Shown here in pieces: positions 1 through 8,868 of a stretch of DNA of 64,000 nucleotides. Location of the stretch: contig NZ_FUXL01000004.1 in the NCBI RefSeq assembly GCF_900167365.1, positions 310,001-374,000 on the forward strand, written 5' to 3'. The stretch is from Consotaella salsifontis. Its GTDB lineage: Bacteria > Pseudomonadota > Alphaproteobacteria > Rhizobiales > Rhizobiaceae. The notes beneath the pieces were generated by a model that was given only the letters and a program-made list of their open reading frames with translations, did not search any database and was not told where the DNA came from. Positions within the stretch are counted from its first letter, which is position 1; the number at the start of each line of letters is the position of its first letter. Made by a program: the position numbers and the translations under genes.

Positions 1-624
1 GCCGGGCGTGATCTGCCCGAGGCTGCCGCCGAGCGCGCCCGAGGGGCATTGCGAGAATTCGCGGGCCAGGGACGCGAAGCGATCCGGGTCTCGGCCAAGA
101 AGCTCAGCCAGCTCCTCGGCCTTTTGCCGGGCGCTATCAAAGGCGGCCGGATCGTCGCGGCGCGCGGCGATCAGGATGTGGTCGACCTCCCAGAGCGGCG
201 CCGCCGTGAAGCGGCGGGCGTTGATGTCGTAGAATCGGCGCAGTGTCGCCTCGTCGGCATGGGGCACGCGAACCTCGCGCTCCATGAGGGTGCGGATCAG
301 CGCATCCTCCTCCGTCTCGCGCCGACCGTCGGCGTCGAGCTCGGGCGCCGGCGTCAAGGCAAGACGGCGGGCTTCCTGGAGAAGCAACTCGCGAATCACC
401 AGGGCGCGCGTCGCCGCCAGCCACCCCTCCCCCGGGTTCTTCGCCGGGAAGTTCTGGACCTCGGCGGCGATGGCGCGGCGCGAGATCGCGACGCCATTGA
501 CCGTGACGGACGGCATCGCCACGCGTTCGCGCGAGGGCTCTGTGCTGACGGGAGCGGGGCGGTGCTCATGGCGATGGCTGGCGCCATCGGCCTTGGCGGA
601 ATGATCGACGACGAGCGTGGCCAT
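1..624 (-). CDS. Parvulin-type peptidyl-prolyl isomerase at the end of the nar operon (3' part cut by window edge)
   Basis: The visible 208 codons run from an ATG at 624 to the window edge without a stop, so the C-terminus is missing. The first 40 or so residues are a His-rich leader; then comes an alpha-helical N-terminal region and the start of a parvulin (rotamase) domain, recognised by the stretches EVDHILIAA and LAREFSQCPSGALGGSLG. The gene begins only 6 bases after the narI stop, so it is almost certainly co-transcribed with narKKGHJI. NifM/SurA-like isomerases are known at this place in some nar operons, and a role in maturing the nitrate reductase is a reasonable inference. No signal peptide is visible, so it probably acts in the cytoplasm. 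Confidence 0.85.
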   Translation of the reverse strand, partial: MATLVVDHSAKADGASHRHEHRPAPVSTEPSRERVAMPSVTVNGVAISRRAIAAEVQNFPAKNPGEGWLAATRALVIRELLLQEARRLALTPAPELDADGRRETEEDALIRTLMEREVRVPHADEATLRRFYDINARRFTAAPLWEVDHILIAARRDDPAAFDSARQKAEELAELLGRDPDRFASLAREFSQCPSGALGGSLGQITPG

Positions 625-630
625 GGGGCT

Positions 631-1407
631 CTACTCCGCGGGCTGATGAGTGGGACGGATCGTCATCGCGTCGCGGCGCGGCCGGCGCGCGGCAATGACC
701 TCGCGGCCGGCCGGCTTCAGGCTCCGGCGCGTGCGCACCACCTGATAGCCGGGACGGCCGAGATACCAGACCGGAGCGCTCCACACATGGACGAGGCGGG
801 TGAAGGGGAAAACGAGGAAGATCGTCATTCCAAGCAGGAGATGCGCCTTGAAGATGGGGCTAACGTCGGCGACGAACCCGGCTGCGGCCGGCTGCAGCGT
901 CAGGATGCCCTGTGCCCACGACATGAACTTCACCATCTCATGGCCGTCGAGGTGCTGAGCGGAGACGAAGATCGTCGACAGGCCGAGGGTGAGCTGGAGC
1001 CAGAGCAGAAGCAGGATGGCGGTGTCGCCGAAGCTCGACGTCGCGCGGATACGCGGGTCGAACAGGCGCCGGTGGGCGAGCAGGCTGATGCCGATGAAGC
1101 AGGCGACGCCGGCAAGGCCGCCGACCACCATCGCCAGGACCTGCTTGAAGCCATGGGAGATATAGAGAGCGTCGAGCAGCCAGACGGGCGTCAGCAGCCC
1201 AAAGAAGTGGCCGACGAAGATGATCAGGATGCCGACATGGAAGAGGTTGGAGCCCCAGCGCAGCTGGCGCTTGCGCAAAAGCTGGGAGGAACCGGTCTTC
1301 CAGGTGTACGGCTCGCGGTCGAAGCGGATGAGGCTGCCGAGCAGGAAGACGGTGAGGCAGAGATACGGATACCAGCCGAAAAGGGCGCTGTTGATGGCGG
1401 AGGACAT
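631..1407 (-). CDS. narI: Respiratory nitrate reductase gamma subunit, cytochrome b
   Basis: This 258-residue membrane protein carries the di-heme b subunit that takes electrons from quinol and passes them to NarH. Five hydrophobic segments are visible. The four heme-ligand histidines show the family spacing: two in FHVGILIIFVGHFFG (10 apart) and two in AHLLLGMTIFLVFPF and the following LVHVW (18 apart), matching His56/66 and His187/205 of E. coli NarI. The start ATG at 1407 lies 11 bases after the narJ stop. The basic C-terminal tail is expected to face the cytoplasm. It is the last core subunit of the operon. Confidence 0.97.
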   Translation of the reverse strand: MSSAINSALFGWYPYLCLTVFLLGSLIRFDREPYTWKTGSSQLLRKRQLRWGSNLFHVGILIIFVGHFFGLLTPVWLLDALYISHGFKQVLAMVVGGLAGVACFIGISLLAHRRLFDPRIRATSSFGDTAILLLLWLQLTLGLSTIFVSAQHLDGHEMVKFMSWAQGILTLQPAAAGFVADVSPIFKAHLLLGMTIFLVFPFTRLVHVWSAPVWYLGRPGYQVVRTRRSLKPAGREVIAARRPRRDAMTIRPTHQPAE

Positions 1408-1418
1408 GGGGCTTCTCC

Positions 1419-2120
1419 TCAGGCGGCGGGTTGGGCGACGGCACGGCGCGCGGCGCGCATGCGAGTGCGCAGCCGGTCGACGGAACAGCCGTCCAGGGCG
1501 TCGCCGGGACCGAAGGTGACGGCGCTTTCTTCCCAGGCGGCATCGAGCGCGGCGAGATCGTCCGCCGCGCCCTCCGTCTCGGCCTCTGGCTCGGCTTCCG
1601 CCGGGCGGTCCGCGAGGGCGACGAGCGCCGACATGACGGCCGCATAGGGCGAGCCGCGCTTGGCCAGCCGCTCATCGAGCAGCATCAGGATTCCGGCCGT
1701 CTCGCCGAGAAGCGCCCGCGCCTCGTCGAGCGGGCGCGTCGACAGGAACTCCAGGAACAGCGGCAGATAGTCCGGCAGTTCGTTGGCCGTCAGGATCAGC
1801 CCGGCGCGCTCATAGTGAGCGGCAAGGTCCACCATCGCCTGGCCGCGATCACGGCTTTCGCCGTGGATGTGCTCGAAGAGATGCAGCGACAGGCGCCGCG
1901 TCTTGTCGAAGAGATCGACATAGGCCTCCTGAAGGGCAAAAAGATCGCCCTCCTCGATCTCGTTCAGCAGCCGCTGCAACTGGTGGCGGCAATCCGGCGC
2001 GACCAGGCCCTCGGAGGCGATGAGCGAGGCGATTTCGACGGTCGCCGCCTGAAGCTCCTCGGACGGATAGGCGAGGAGCGCCGATAGGGCCTTGAAGGTC
2101 AAAGCGGGAGCGGCGGTCAT
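1419..2120 (-). CDS. narJ: Nitrate reductase molybdenum cofactor assembly chaperone
   Basis: NarJ is a cytoplasmic chaperone that holds apo-NarGH while the molybdenum cofactor is inserted and is not part of the final enzyme. The 233-residue product has the NarJ/TorD all-helical pattern, including LFEHIHGESRDRGQAMVDL and ELPDYLPLFLEFLS, both typical of the family. An open frame continues further upstream, but the ATG at 2120 is chosen because it overlaps the narH stop as TGATG, fitting the tight spacing of this operon. The C-terminal 60 residues are acidic, then arginine-rich, and look poorly ordered. Confidence 0.96.
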   Translation of the reverse strand: MTAAPALTFKALSALLAYPSEELQAATVEIASLIASEGLVAPDCRHQLQRLLNEIEEGDLFALQEAYVDLFDKTRRLSLHLFEHIHGESRDRGQAMVDLAAHYERAGLILTANELPDYLPLFLEFLSTRPLDEARALLGETAGILMLLDERLAKRGSPYAAVMSALVALADRPAEAEPEAETEGAADDLAALDAAWEESAVTFGPGDALDGCSVDRLRTRMRAARRAVAQPAA

Positions 2121-3646
2121 CAGGCGATCTCCATCGGATTGGTGGCCTTCTTCGGCTTCTTGGTGCCGAACAGGTTGAGTTCGCTGTCGCCACCCGAGCA
2201 GCCATTGCCGAAGGAGAAGCCGCAGGAGCCGCGCAGGTCCTGGCTGTCCTCGCTCCATTCGCGATGGGCGGTGGGAATAACGAAGCGGTCTTCGTAGTTG
2301 GCGATGGCCATGACGCGGTACATCTCCTCGATCTCCGCGCCGGTGAGGCCGACGCGGGTCGCCAGCGCCTCGTCGATGCGGCCGTCGACCGACTTCGCCC
2401 GCATGTAGCCGCGCATGGCGAGCATGCGCTCCAGCGCCAGGGCCACCGGCTCCTCATCGCCGGCCGTCAAAAGGTTGGCGAGGTATTTCAGCGGGATGCG
2501 GAGCGAGCGCACGTCCGGCATGTCGCCATCGACGCCCATCTTGCCGGCCGCCGCCGCCGACTGGATCGGCGAGAGCGGCGGCACGTACCAGACCATCGGC
2601 AAGGTGCGATATTCGGGATGGAGCGGGAAGGCGATCTTCCACTCCATCGCCATCTTCCAGACCGGCGAGTGCTTGGCCGCCTCGATCCAGGCGTCGGGCA
2701 CGCCGTCGGCGCGCGCCTGGGCGATCACGGCCGGATCGTTCGGGTCGAGAAACAGCTTCAGCTGCTCCTCGTAGAGGGTCTTCTCGTCCGGCGCGCTGGC
2801 CGCCGCCTCGATGCCGTCGGCATCATAGAGCACGACGCCGAGATAGCGGATGCGCCCGACGCAGGTTTCCGAGCACACGGTGGGCTGGCCGGCCTCGATG
2901 CGCGGATAGCAGAAGATGCACTTCTCGGATTTGCCCGAGGACCAGTTGTAGTAGATCTTCTTGTAGGGGCAGCCGGAGACGCACATGCGCCAGCCGCGGC
3001 ACTTGTCCTGATCGATGAGGACGATGCCGTCCTCCTCGCGCTTGTAGATGGCGCCGGAGGGGCAGGAGGCCGCGCACGCCGGATTGAGGCAGTGTTCGCA
3101 CAGGCGCGGCAGGTACATCATGAAGGTGTTTTCGAACTCGCCGTAGATCTCCTTCTGAACACCCTCGAAATTGGCGTCGGCCGAGCGCTTGGAGAACTCG
3201 CCGCCGAGGATTTCCTCCCAGTTCGGCCCCCACTCGATCTTCTCCATGCGCTGGCCGGTGATGGCCGAGCGCGGGCGCGCGGTCGGGAATGCCCTGGATT
3301 CCTTGGCGGTGGAAAGGTGCTCGTAGTCGAAGGTGAAGGGCTCGTAGTAGTCGTCGATCTCTGGCAGGTCGGGATTGGCGAAGATGTTGGCCAGGACCCG
3401 CCACTTGGCGCCGATCCTCGGCTCGATCTTGCCGTTGGCCTTGCGGGTCCACCCGCCCTTCCACTTTTCCTGGTTCTCCCACTCGCGGGGATAGCCGACG
3501 CCGGGCTTGGTCTCGACGTTGTTGAACCAGGCGTATTCGACGCCTTCGCGGTTGGTCCAGACGTTCTTGCAAGTCACCGAGCAGGTGTGGCAGCCGATGC
3601 ACTTGTCGAGGTTCAGGACCATCGCGATCTGGGCACGGATCTTCAT
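2120..3646 (-). CDS. narH: Respiratory nitrate reductase beta subunit, iron-sulfur protein
   Basis: NarH (508 residues) carries the electron relay of one [3Fe-4S] and three [4Fe-4S] clusters between NarI and NarG. The four cysteine groups are visible: CIGCHTCSVTCKNVW near the N-terminus, CEHCLNPACAASCP, CRGWRMCVSGCP and CIFCYPRI with a later CSETC. The Trp in CRGWRMC takes the place of a cysteine, the known signature of the [3Fe-4S] site. The start at 3646 overlaps the narG stop as ATGA. A longer upstream frame exists but lies inside narG and is not needed. The protein has no signal and works on the cytoplasmic side of the membrane. Confidence 0.98.
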   Translation of the reverse strand: MKIRAQIAMVLNLDKCIGCHTCSVTCKNVWTNREGVEYAWFNNVETKPGVGYPREWENQEKWKGGWTRKANGKIEPRIGAKWRVLANIFANPDLPEIDDYYEPFTFDYEHLSTAKESRAFPTARPRSAITGQRMEKIEWGPNWEEILGGEFSKRSADANFEGVQKEIYGEFENTFMMYLPRLCEHCLNPACAASCPSGAIYKREEDGIVLIDQDKCRGWRMCVSGCPYKKIYYNWSSGKSEKCIFCYPRIEAGQPTVCSETCVGRIRYLGVVLYDADGIEAAASAPDEKTLYEEQLKLFLDPNDPAVIAQARADGVPDAWIEAAKHSPVWKMAMEWKIAFPLHPEYRTLPMVWYVPPLSPIQSAAAAGKMGVDGDMPDVRSLRIPLKYLANLLTAGDEEPVALALERMLAMRGYMRAKSVDGRIDEALATRVGLTGAEIEEMYRVMAIANYEDRFVIPTAHREWSEDSQDLRGSCGFSFGNGCSGGDSELNLFGTKKPKKATNPMEIA

Positions 3647-6600
3647 TCTGCGGCCTCCATCGGCGCTTCGGCCGTCAAGGGATCTTCGAGCCAATCGACC
3701 TTCGCCATCTTGCGCACGACGATGAACTCGTCGCGGTTGGCGCCCACGGTGCCGTAGTAGTTGAAGCCGTAGGCGAGCTGGGCGTAGCCGCCGATCATGT
3801 GGGTGGGTTTGAGAACGATGCGCGTCACCGAGTTATGGATGCCGCCGCGGTTGCCGGTGATCTCAGATCCCGGCGTGTTCACGATCTTCTCCTGGGCGTG
3901 ATACATCATCATCATGCCCGACTTGACGCGTTGGGAGACCACCGCCCGCGCCGTCAGGGCGCCGTTGGCGTTGAACACCTCGACCCAGTCGTTGTCGACG
4001 ATGCCGGCGGACTTGGCGTCATCCTCGGAAATCCACACAACCGGGCCGCCGCGATTGAGCGTCAGCATCAAAAGGTTGTCGGAATAGGTGGAGTGGATGC
4101 CCCACTTCTGGTGCGGGGTGATGAAGTTGAGGGCGATCTCCTTGTTGCCGTTCGGCTTCATACCGGAGATGCCGCGCACCGCCTTCAAATCGACCGGCGG
4201 CTTCCAGGTCACGAGGCCCTCGCCGAAGGCGCGCATCCACAGATGATCCTGGTAGAGCTGCTGGCGTCCGGTCAGCGTGCGCCACGGGATCAGCTCATGG
4301 ACGTTGGTGTAGCCGGCGTTGTAGCAGACCTTTTCGCTCTCGATGCCCGACCAGGTCGGCGAGGAGATGATCTTCCTCGGCTGGGCCTGGATGTCGCGAT
4401 AGCGGATCTTCTCGTCCTCCTTCGGCAAGGCGAGATGGGTGTGGTCGCGGCCCGTCACCTTGGACAGCGCCTCCCAGGCCTTGACCGCGACCTCGCCGTT
4501 GGTTTCCGGCGCGAGCGAGAGGATCACCTCGGCCGCGTCGATATCGGTCTCGATCTTCGGCAGGCCCTTGGCCGCGCCCGTTGCGTGGACGCCGTTGAGA
4601 CGGCCGAGGCCCTCGACCTCGTGGCCGGTCTTCCAGGCGATGCCCTTGCCGCCATTGCCGACCTTTTCCATCAGCGGACCGAGGGCGGTGAAGCGGGCAT
4701 AGAGATTGGGATAGTCGCGGCTGACGACGGAGACGGTGGGCATGGTCTTGCCGGGGATCGGCTCTACCTCGCCGCGCTTCCAATCCGCGACGTCGAAGGC
4801 CTGCGCCATCTCGCCGGGCGAGTCGTGCTGGATCGGTGTGAGGACCACGTCCTCCTCGACGCCCAGCACCTCGGGCGCAACCTCGGAGAAAGTCTTCGCC
4901 AGCCCCTTGTAGATGTCCCAGTCCGAGCGCGCCTCCCATGCCGGGTCCACCGCCGCCGACAGCGGATGGATGAAGGGATGCATGTCGGAGGTGTTGAGGT
5001 CGTTCTTCTCGTACCAGGTGGCGGTGGGAAGGACGATGTCGGAATAGACGCAGGTGGTCGACATGCGGAAGTCGAGCGTCACCAGGAGGTCGAGCTTTCC
5101 TTCCGGCGCTTTGTCGTGCCAGACGACTTCCTTGGAACGCACGGCGCCCTCGGCGCCAAGGTCCTCGCGCTGCACCCCGTGCTTGGTGCCGAGGAGATGG
5201 CGCAGGAAATACTCGTGCCCCTTGCCCGACGAGCCAAGGAGGTTGGACCGCCAGACGAACATGTTGCGTGGCCAGTTGGCCGGATCGTCCGGATCGTGGC
5301 AGGACAGCTCCAGATCGCCCGATTTCAGCGCCTTGGCGACGTAGTCCTTCGGCTCCAGACCCGCCGCCTTGGCGTTGGCCGCGATGGTCAATGGGTTCTG
5401 CTTGAGCTGCGGGGCAGACGGCAGCCAGCCCATGCGCTCGGCGCGGACGTTGTAGTCGATGAAGCTGTCGTTCCACTCGCCGTCCGGCGCGGTCGGCGAG
5501 ACGATCTCGGCGGCCGTCAGCGTCTCGTAGCGCCACTGGTCGGTGTGGGCATAGAAGAAGGACGTCGAATTCTGCTGGCGCGGCGGGCGCGCCCAATCGA
5601 GGGCGAAAGCCAGCGGCAGCCAGCCGGTCTGGGGCCGCAGCTTCTCCTGGCCGACATAGTGCGACCAGCCGCCGCCCGACTGGCCGATGCAGCCGCAGAA
5701 CACCAGGAGATTGATGATCCCCCGGTAGCTCATGTCCATGTGGTACCAGTGGTTCAGGCCGGCGCCGAGGATCACCATGGAACGGCCGTCGGTCTTCTCC
5801 GCATTGGTGGCGAATTCGCGCGCCACGGTGACGATGGCGTCGCGCTTGACGCCGGTGACGCGCTCGGCCCAGGCCGGGGTGAACGGCACGTCGTCGTCGT
5901 AGTTCACGGCGACGTTGCCGCCGCCGAAGCCGCGGTCGAGGCCGTAATTGGCCATGGTGAGATCATAAACGGTGGCGACCTTCACGCGCTCGCCGGTCGC
6001 CGTCTCGATGGTCCTGACCGGCAGGTTGCGGGTCAGGATCTCGTCATGTTCGGTGGCGGTAAAGTGCTCGCTCGCCCGGCCGCCGAAATAGGGGAAATCG
6101 ACCGGCGCGAACTCCGCGCCCTCCCCCGCCAGCGACAGCTTCAGGCGGATGTCGCGGCCCTCGCCGTCCTTCTCCTCGAGGTTCCACTTGGCTTCCTCGC
6201 CCCAGCGGTAGCCGATGGCGCCGCGCGGCGCGACGGGTTCGCCCGACGCCTCGTCGATGGCGACGGTCTTCCACTCGGGATTGTTGGCCTCGCCGAGACC
6301 GCCGGCGAGCTCCGAGGCCCGCAGCAGCCGCTCGGGCACCAAGCGGCCGCCCTTCTCGGCGAGACGGACCAGGAACGGCATGTCGGTGTAGCGGCGGGCA
6401 TAATCGCCGAAATAGCCGACCTGCCGGTCGAGATGGTATTCGCGCAGGATGACGTGGCCCATGGCGAGCGCCAGCGCCGCATCCGTGCCCTGCTTCGGGT
6501 TCAGCCAGATGTCGGCGAACTTGGTCGCCTCGGCATAGTCCGGGCTGACGACGGCGCTCTTGGTGCCCTTGTAGCGGACCTCGGTGTAGAAGTGGGCGTC

Positions 6601-7386
6601 GGGCGTGCGCGTCTGCGGCACGTTGGAGCCCCAGACGAGTAGGAAGCCGGCATTGTACCAATCGGCCGATTCCGGCACGTCGGTCTGTTCGCCCCAGGTC
6701 TGGGGGCTCGCCGGCGGCAGATCGCAATACCAGTCGTAGAACGACATGCAAGTGCCGCCGAGAAGGCTGAGATAGCGTGAGCCGGCGGCGTAGGACACCA
6801 TCGACATGGCCGGGATCGGCGAGAAGCCGATGATGCGGTCGGGACCATGCTTCTTAGCGGTGTAGGCATTGGCGCTGGCGATGATCTCGTTGACCTCGTC
6901 CCAGGTCGAGCGCACCAGGCCGCCATGGCCTCGGATCGAGGTATAGGCGTGGCGCTTGTCCGCATCCTCGACGATCGAGGCCCAGGCAGCGACCGGCGAC
7001 AGCTTCGCCCGCGCCTCGCGCCACAGCTTCAGGAGCCGGCCGCGCACCATCGGGTATTTCACCCGCGCGCCGGAATAGAGGTACCAGCTGTAGGAAGCGC
7101 CGCGCGCGCAGCCGCGCGGCTCATGGTTGGGCAGGTCCGGCCGCGTGCGCGGATAGTCGGTCTGCTGCGTCTCCCAAGTCACGATGCCGCCCTTGACGTA
7201 GATCTTCCACGAGCACGAGCCGGTGCAGTTCACGCCATGGGTGGAGCGGACGATCTTGTCGTGCTGCCAGCGCTTGCGGTAGCCGTCCTCCCAGGAACGA
7301 TCCTCGCTGGTGACGATGCCGTGCCCATCGGAGAAGGGCTCCACCGTCTTGCGGAAGAAGGTCAGCCGGTCGAGAAATTGGGACAT
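3643..7386 (-). CDS. narG: Respiratory nitrate reductase alpha subunit (molybdopterin catalytic subunit)
   Basis: NarG (1247 residues, the usual length) reduces nitrate to nitrite at a bis-MGD molybdenum centre. Near the N-terminus the pattern H-x3-C-x3-C followed by a distant C (THGVNCTGSC, then EPRGCARG) marks the FS0 [4Fe-4S] site. The molybdenum ligand Asp lies in YCDLPP and counts as residue 222, the same number as in E. coli NarG. The N-terminal FLDRLTFFRK resembles the remnant Tat-like leader known for NarG, which is not cleaved. The start ATG at 7386 has AAGGAAG upstream and follows narK2 by 21 bases. Confidence 0.99.
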   Translation of the reverse strand: MSQFLDRLTFFRKTVEPFSDGHGIVTSEDRSWEDGYRKRWQHDKIVRSTHGVNCTGSCSWKIYVKGGIVTWETQQTDYPRTRPDLPNHEPRGCARGASYSWYLYSGARVKYPMVRGRLLKLWREARAKLSPVAAWASIVEDADKRHAYTSIRGHGGLVRSTWDEVNEIIASANAYTAKKHGPDRIIGFSPIPAMSMVSYAAGSRYLSLLGGTCMSFYDWYCDLPPASPQTWGEQTDVPESADWYNAGFLLVWGSNVPQTRTPDAHFYTEVRYKGTKSAVVSPDYAEATKFADIWLNPKQGTDAALALAMGHVILREYHLDRQVGYFGDYARRYTDMPFLVRLAEKGGRLVPERLLRASELAGGLGEANNPEWKTVAIDEASGEPVAPRGAIGYRWGEEAKWNLEEKDGEGRDIRLKLSLAGEGAEFAPVDFPYFGGRASEHFTATEHDEILTRNLPVRTIETATGERVKVATVYDLTMANYGLDRGFGGGNVAVNYDDDVPFTPAWAERVTGVKRDAIVTVAREFATNAEKTDGRSMVILGAGLNHWYHMDMSYRGIINLLVFCGCIGQSGGGWSHYVGQEKLRPQTGWLPLAFALDWARPPRQQNSTSFFYAHTDQWRYETLTAAEIVSPTAPDGEWNDSFIDYNVRAERMGWLPSAPQLKQNPLTIAANAKAAGLEPKDYVAKALKSGDLELSCHDPDDPANWPRNMFVWRSNLLGSSGKGHEYFLRHLLGTKHGVQREDLGAEGAVRSKEVVWHDKAPEGKLDLLVTLDFRMSTTCVYSDIVLPTATWYEKNDLNTSDMHPFIHPLSAAVDPAWEARSDWDIYKGLAKTFSEVAPEVLGVEEDVVLTPIQHDSPGEMAQAFDVADWKRGEVEPIPGKTMPTVSVVSRDYPNLYARFTALGPLMEKVGNGGKGIAWKTGHEVEGLGRLNGVHATGAAKGLPKIETDIDAAEVILSLAPETNGEVAVKAWEALSKVTGRDHTHLALPKEDEKIRYRDIQAQPRKIISSPTWSGIESEKVCYNAGYTNVHELIPWRTLTGRQQLYQDHLWMRAFGEGLVTWKPPVDLKAVRGISGMKPNGNKEIALNFITPHQKWGIHSTYSDNLLMLTLNRGGPVVWISEDDAKSAGIVDNDWVEVFNANGALTARAVVSQRVKSGMMMMYHAQEKIVNTPGSEITGNRGGIHNSVTRIVLKPTHMIGGYAQLAYGFNYYGTVGANRDEFIVVRKMAKVDWLEDPLTAEAPMEAAE

Positions 7387-7407
7387 GATTGCTTCCTTGC
7401 GGGCTGA

Positions 7408-8826
7408 TTATTCGGCGGGGGTCGCGGCGATGGCGCGGTCCGCGTGTTCGATGTCGTAGAGGTGGCCGCCCTTGCGGGTGTAGAGCGCGAAGGTCAGCAC
7501 AACGCAGGTCACGTAGAAGGCCATGAAGCACCACAGGGCCGCCTCGGGGCCGCCGGTGAAGGCGATCGACGTGCCGTAGCTCTTGGGGATGAAGAAGGCG
7601 CCGTAGGCGGCGATGGCCGAAGTAAAGCCGATGATCGCCGCCGACTCCTTCTCCGCCTGGCGCAGGCGCGTCGCCGCGTCGGCCTTGGGCATCAGCCGGT
7701 CCATGTCCTTGCGCATGATCGCCGGGATCATCTGGAAGGTGGAGGCGTTGCCGACGCCGGTGGCGAAGAACAGCACCATGAACATGGCGAAGAAGCCCCA
7801 GAACGCCCCCGGCTGCTCCTTGATCGACAGGAAGAACAGGACGCCGCCGACGGCGAGGATCATGGCGATGAAGGTCCAGAAGGTGACGCGCCCGCCGCCC
7901 CAGCGGTCCGAGCACCAGCCGGTCAAGGAGCGCGACAATGCGCCGACGAGCGGCCCGAGAAAGGCGAAGGCGAGCGCGTCGACCATCGGGAACTGGGTCT
8001 TCATCAGCAGCGGGAAGCCCGCCGAATAGCCGATGAAGGAGCCGAAGGTGCCGGTGTAGAGCCAGCACATGGCCCAGTTGTGCTTGCGCTTGAAGATCAC
8101 CGACTGCTCGGCGAAGGAGGCCTTGGCCGAGGCGATGTCGTCCATGCCGAACCAGCAGGCGAGCGTCGCCACCACCAGGAACGGCACCCAGACGAAGCCG
8201 GCGTTCTGAATCCACAATGTCGTGGTGGCGCCCGCGATCGTCGCCGTCTCGGGGTCGCCCGCGATCGCCCCGAAGACGCCCATGGTGATGACGAAGGGCA
8301 CCACGAACTGGACGACCGAGACGCCGAGATTGCCGAGCCCGGCATTGAGCGCGAGGGCATTGCCCTTCTCGCGCTTGGGATAGAAGAACGAGATGTTGGC
8401 CATGGAGGAGGCGAAGTTGCCGCCGCCGAAGCCGCAGAGCAGGGCGAGAACCGCCATCACCCCATAGGGCGTCGTCGGGTCCTGCACGGCAAAGCCAATG
8501 CCGACGGCCGGCACGAGCAGCGAGGCCGTGGTCAGGGTCGACCACAGGCGGCCGCCGAAGATCGGCACCATAAAGGAATAGAAGATGCGGAGCGTTGCGC
8601 CGGAAAGGCCCGGCAGCGCCGCCAGCCAGAAGAGCTGGCCGGTGGTGTACTGGAAGCCGACCAGCGGCAACTTGGCGACGACCACCGACCAGACCTGCCA
8701 GATGGCGAAGGAGAGCAGCAGCGCGGGAATGGAGATCCACAGATTGCGGCTGGCCGTGCGGCGGCCGGTCTGCCGCCAGAAGGCAGGCTCTTCCGGACGC
8801 CAATCTTGGATGAGGTGAGAAGACAT
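7408..8826 (-). CDS. narK2: NarK2-type nitrate/nitrite transporter
   Basis: This 472-residue major facilitator protein has about 12 membrane segments and both nitrate-signature stretches: GFGGGNFASSMANISFFYP and GNLGVSVVQFVVP. It is most similar in motif style to the NarK2 half of the NarK1-NarK2 fusion known in Paracoccus, which exchanges nitrate for nitrite across the inner membrane. Here it is a free-standing gene directly ahead of narG. The exchange mode is inferred from family knowledge, not shown by the sequence. Confidence 0.93.
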   Translation of the reverse strand: MSSHLIQDWRPEEPAFWRQTGRRTASRNLWISIPALLLSFAIWQVWSVVVAKLPLVGFQYTTGQLFWLAALPGLSGATLRIFYSFMVPIFGGRLWSTLTTASLLVPAVGIGFAVQDPTTPYGVMAVLALLCGFGGGNFASSMANISFFYPKREKGNALALNAGLGNLGVSVVQFVVPFVITMGVFGAIAGDPETATIAGATTTLWIQNAGFVWVPFLVVATLACWFGMDDIASAKASFAEQSVIFKRKHNWAMCWLYTGTFGSFIGYSAGFPLLMKTQFPMVDALAFAFLGPLVGALSRSLTGWCSDRWGGGRVTFWTFIAMILAVGGVLFFLSIKEQPGAFWGFFAMFMVLFFATGVGNASTFQMIPAIMRKDMDRLMPKADAATRLRQAEKESAAIIGFTSAIAAYGAFFIPKSYGTSIAFTGGPEAALWCFMAFYVTCVVLTFALYTRKGGHLYDIEHADRAIAATPAE

Positions 8827-8868
8827 CTTTCGTGTCCTGGATCGGAGAAGAAGAGAGAAGCGAAGCAG

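Noticed and set aside
3799-6642. A 947-codon open frame opposite narG, and similar long frames opposite narH (2264-3757) and the narK genes (7444-9477)
   Set aside because: They lie wholly within strongly conserved nar genes, have low-complexity Arg/Asp/Gly-rich products and arise from high GC at third codon positions.
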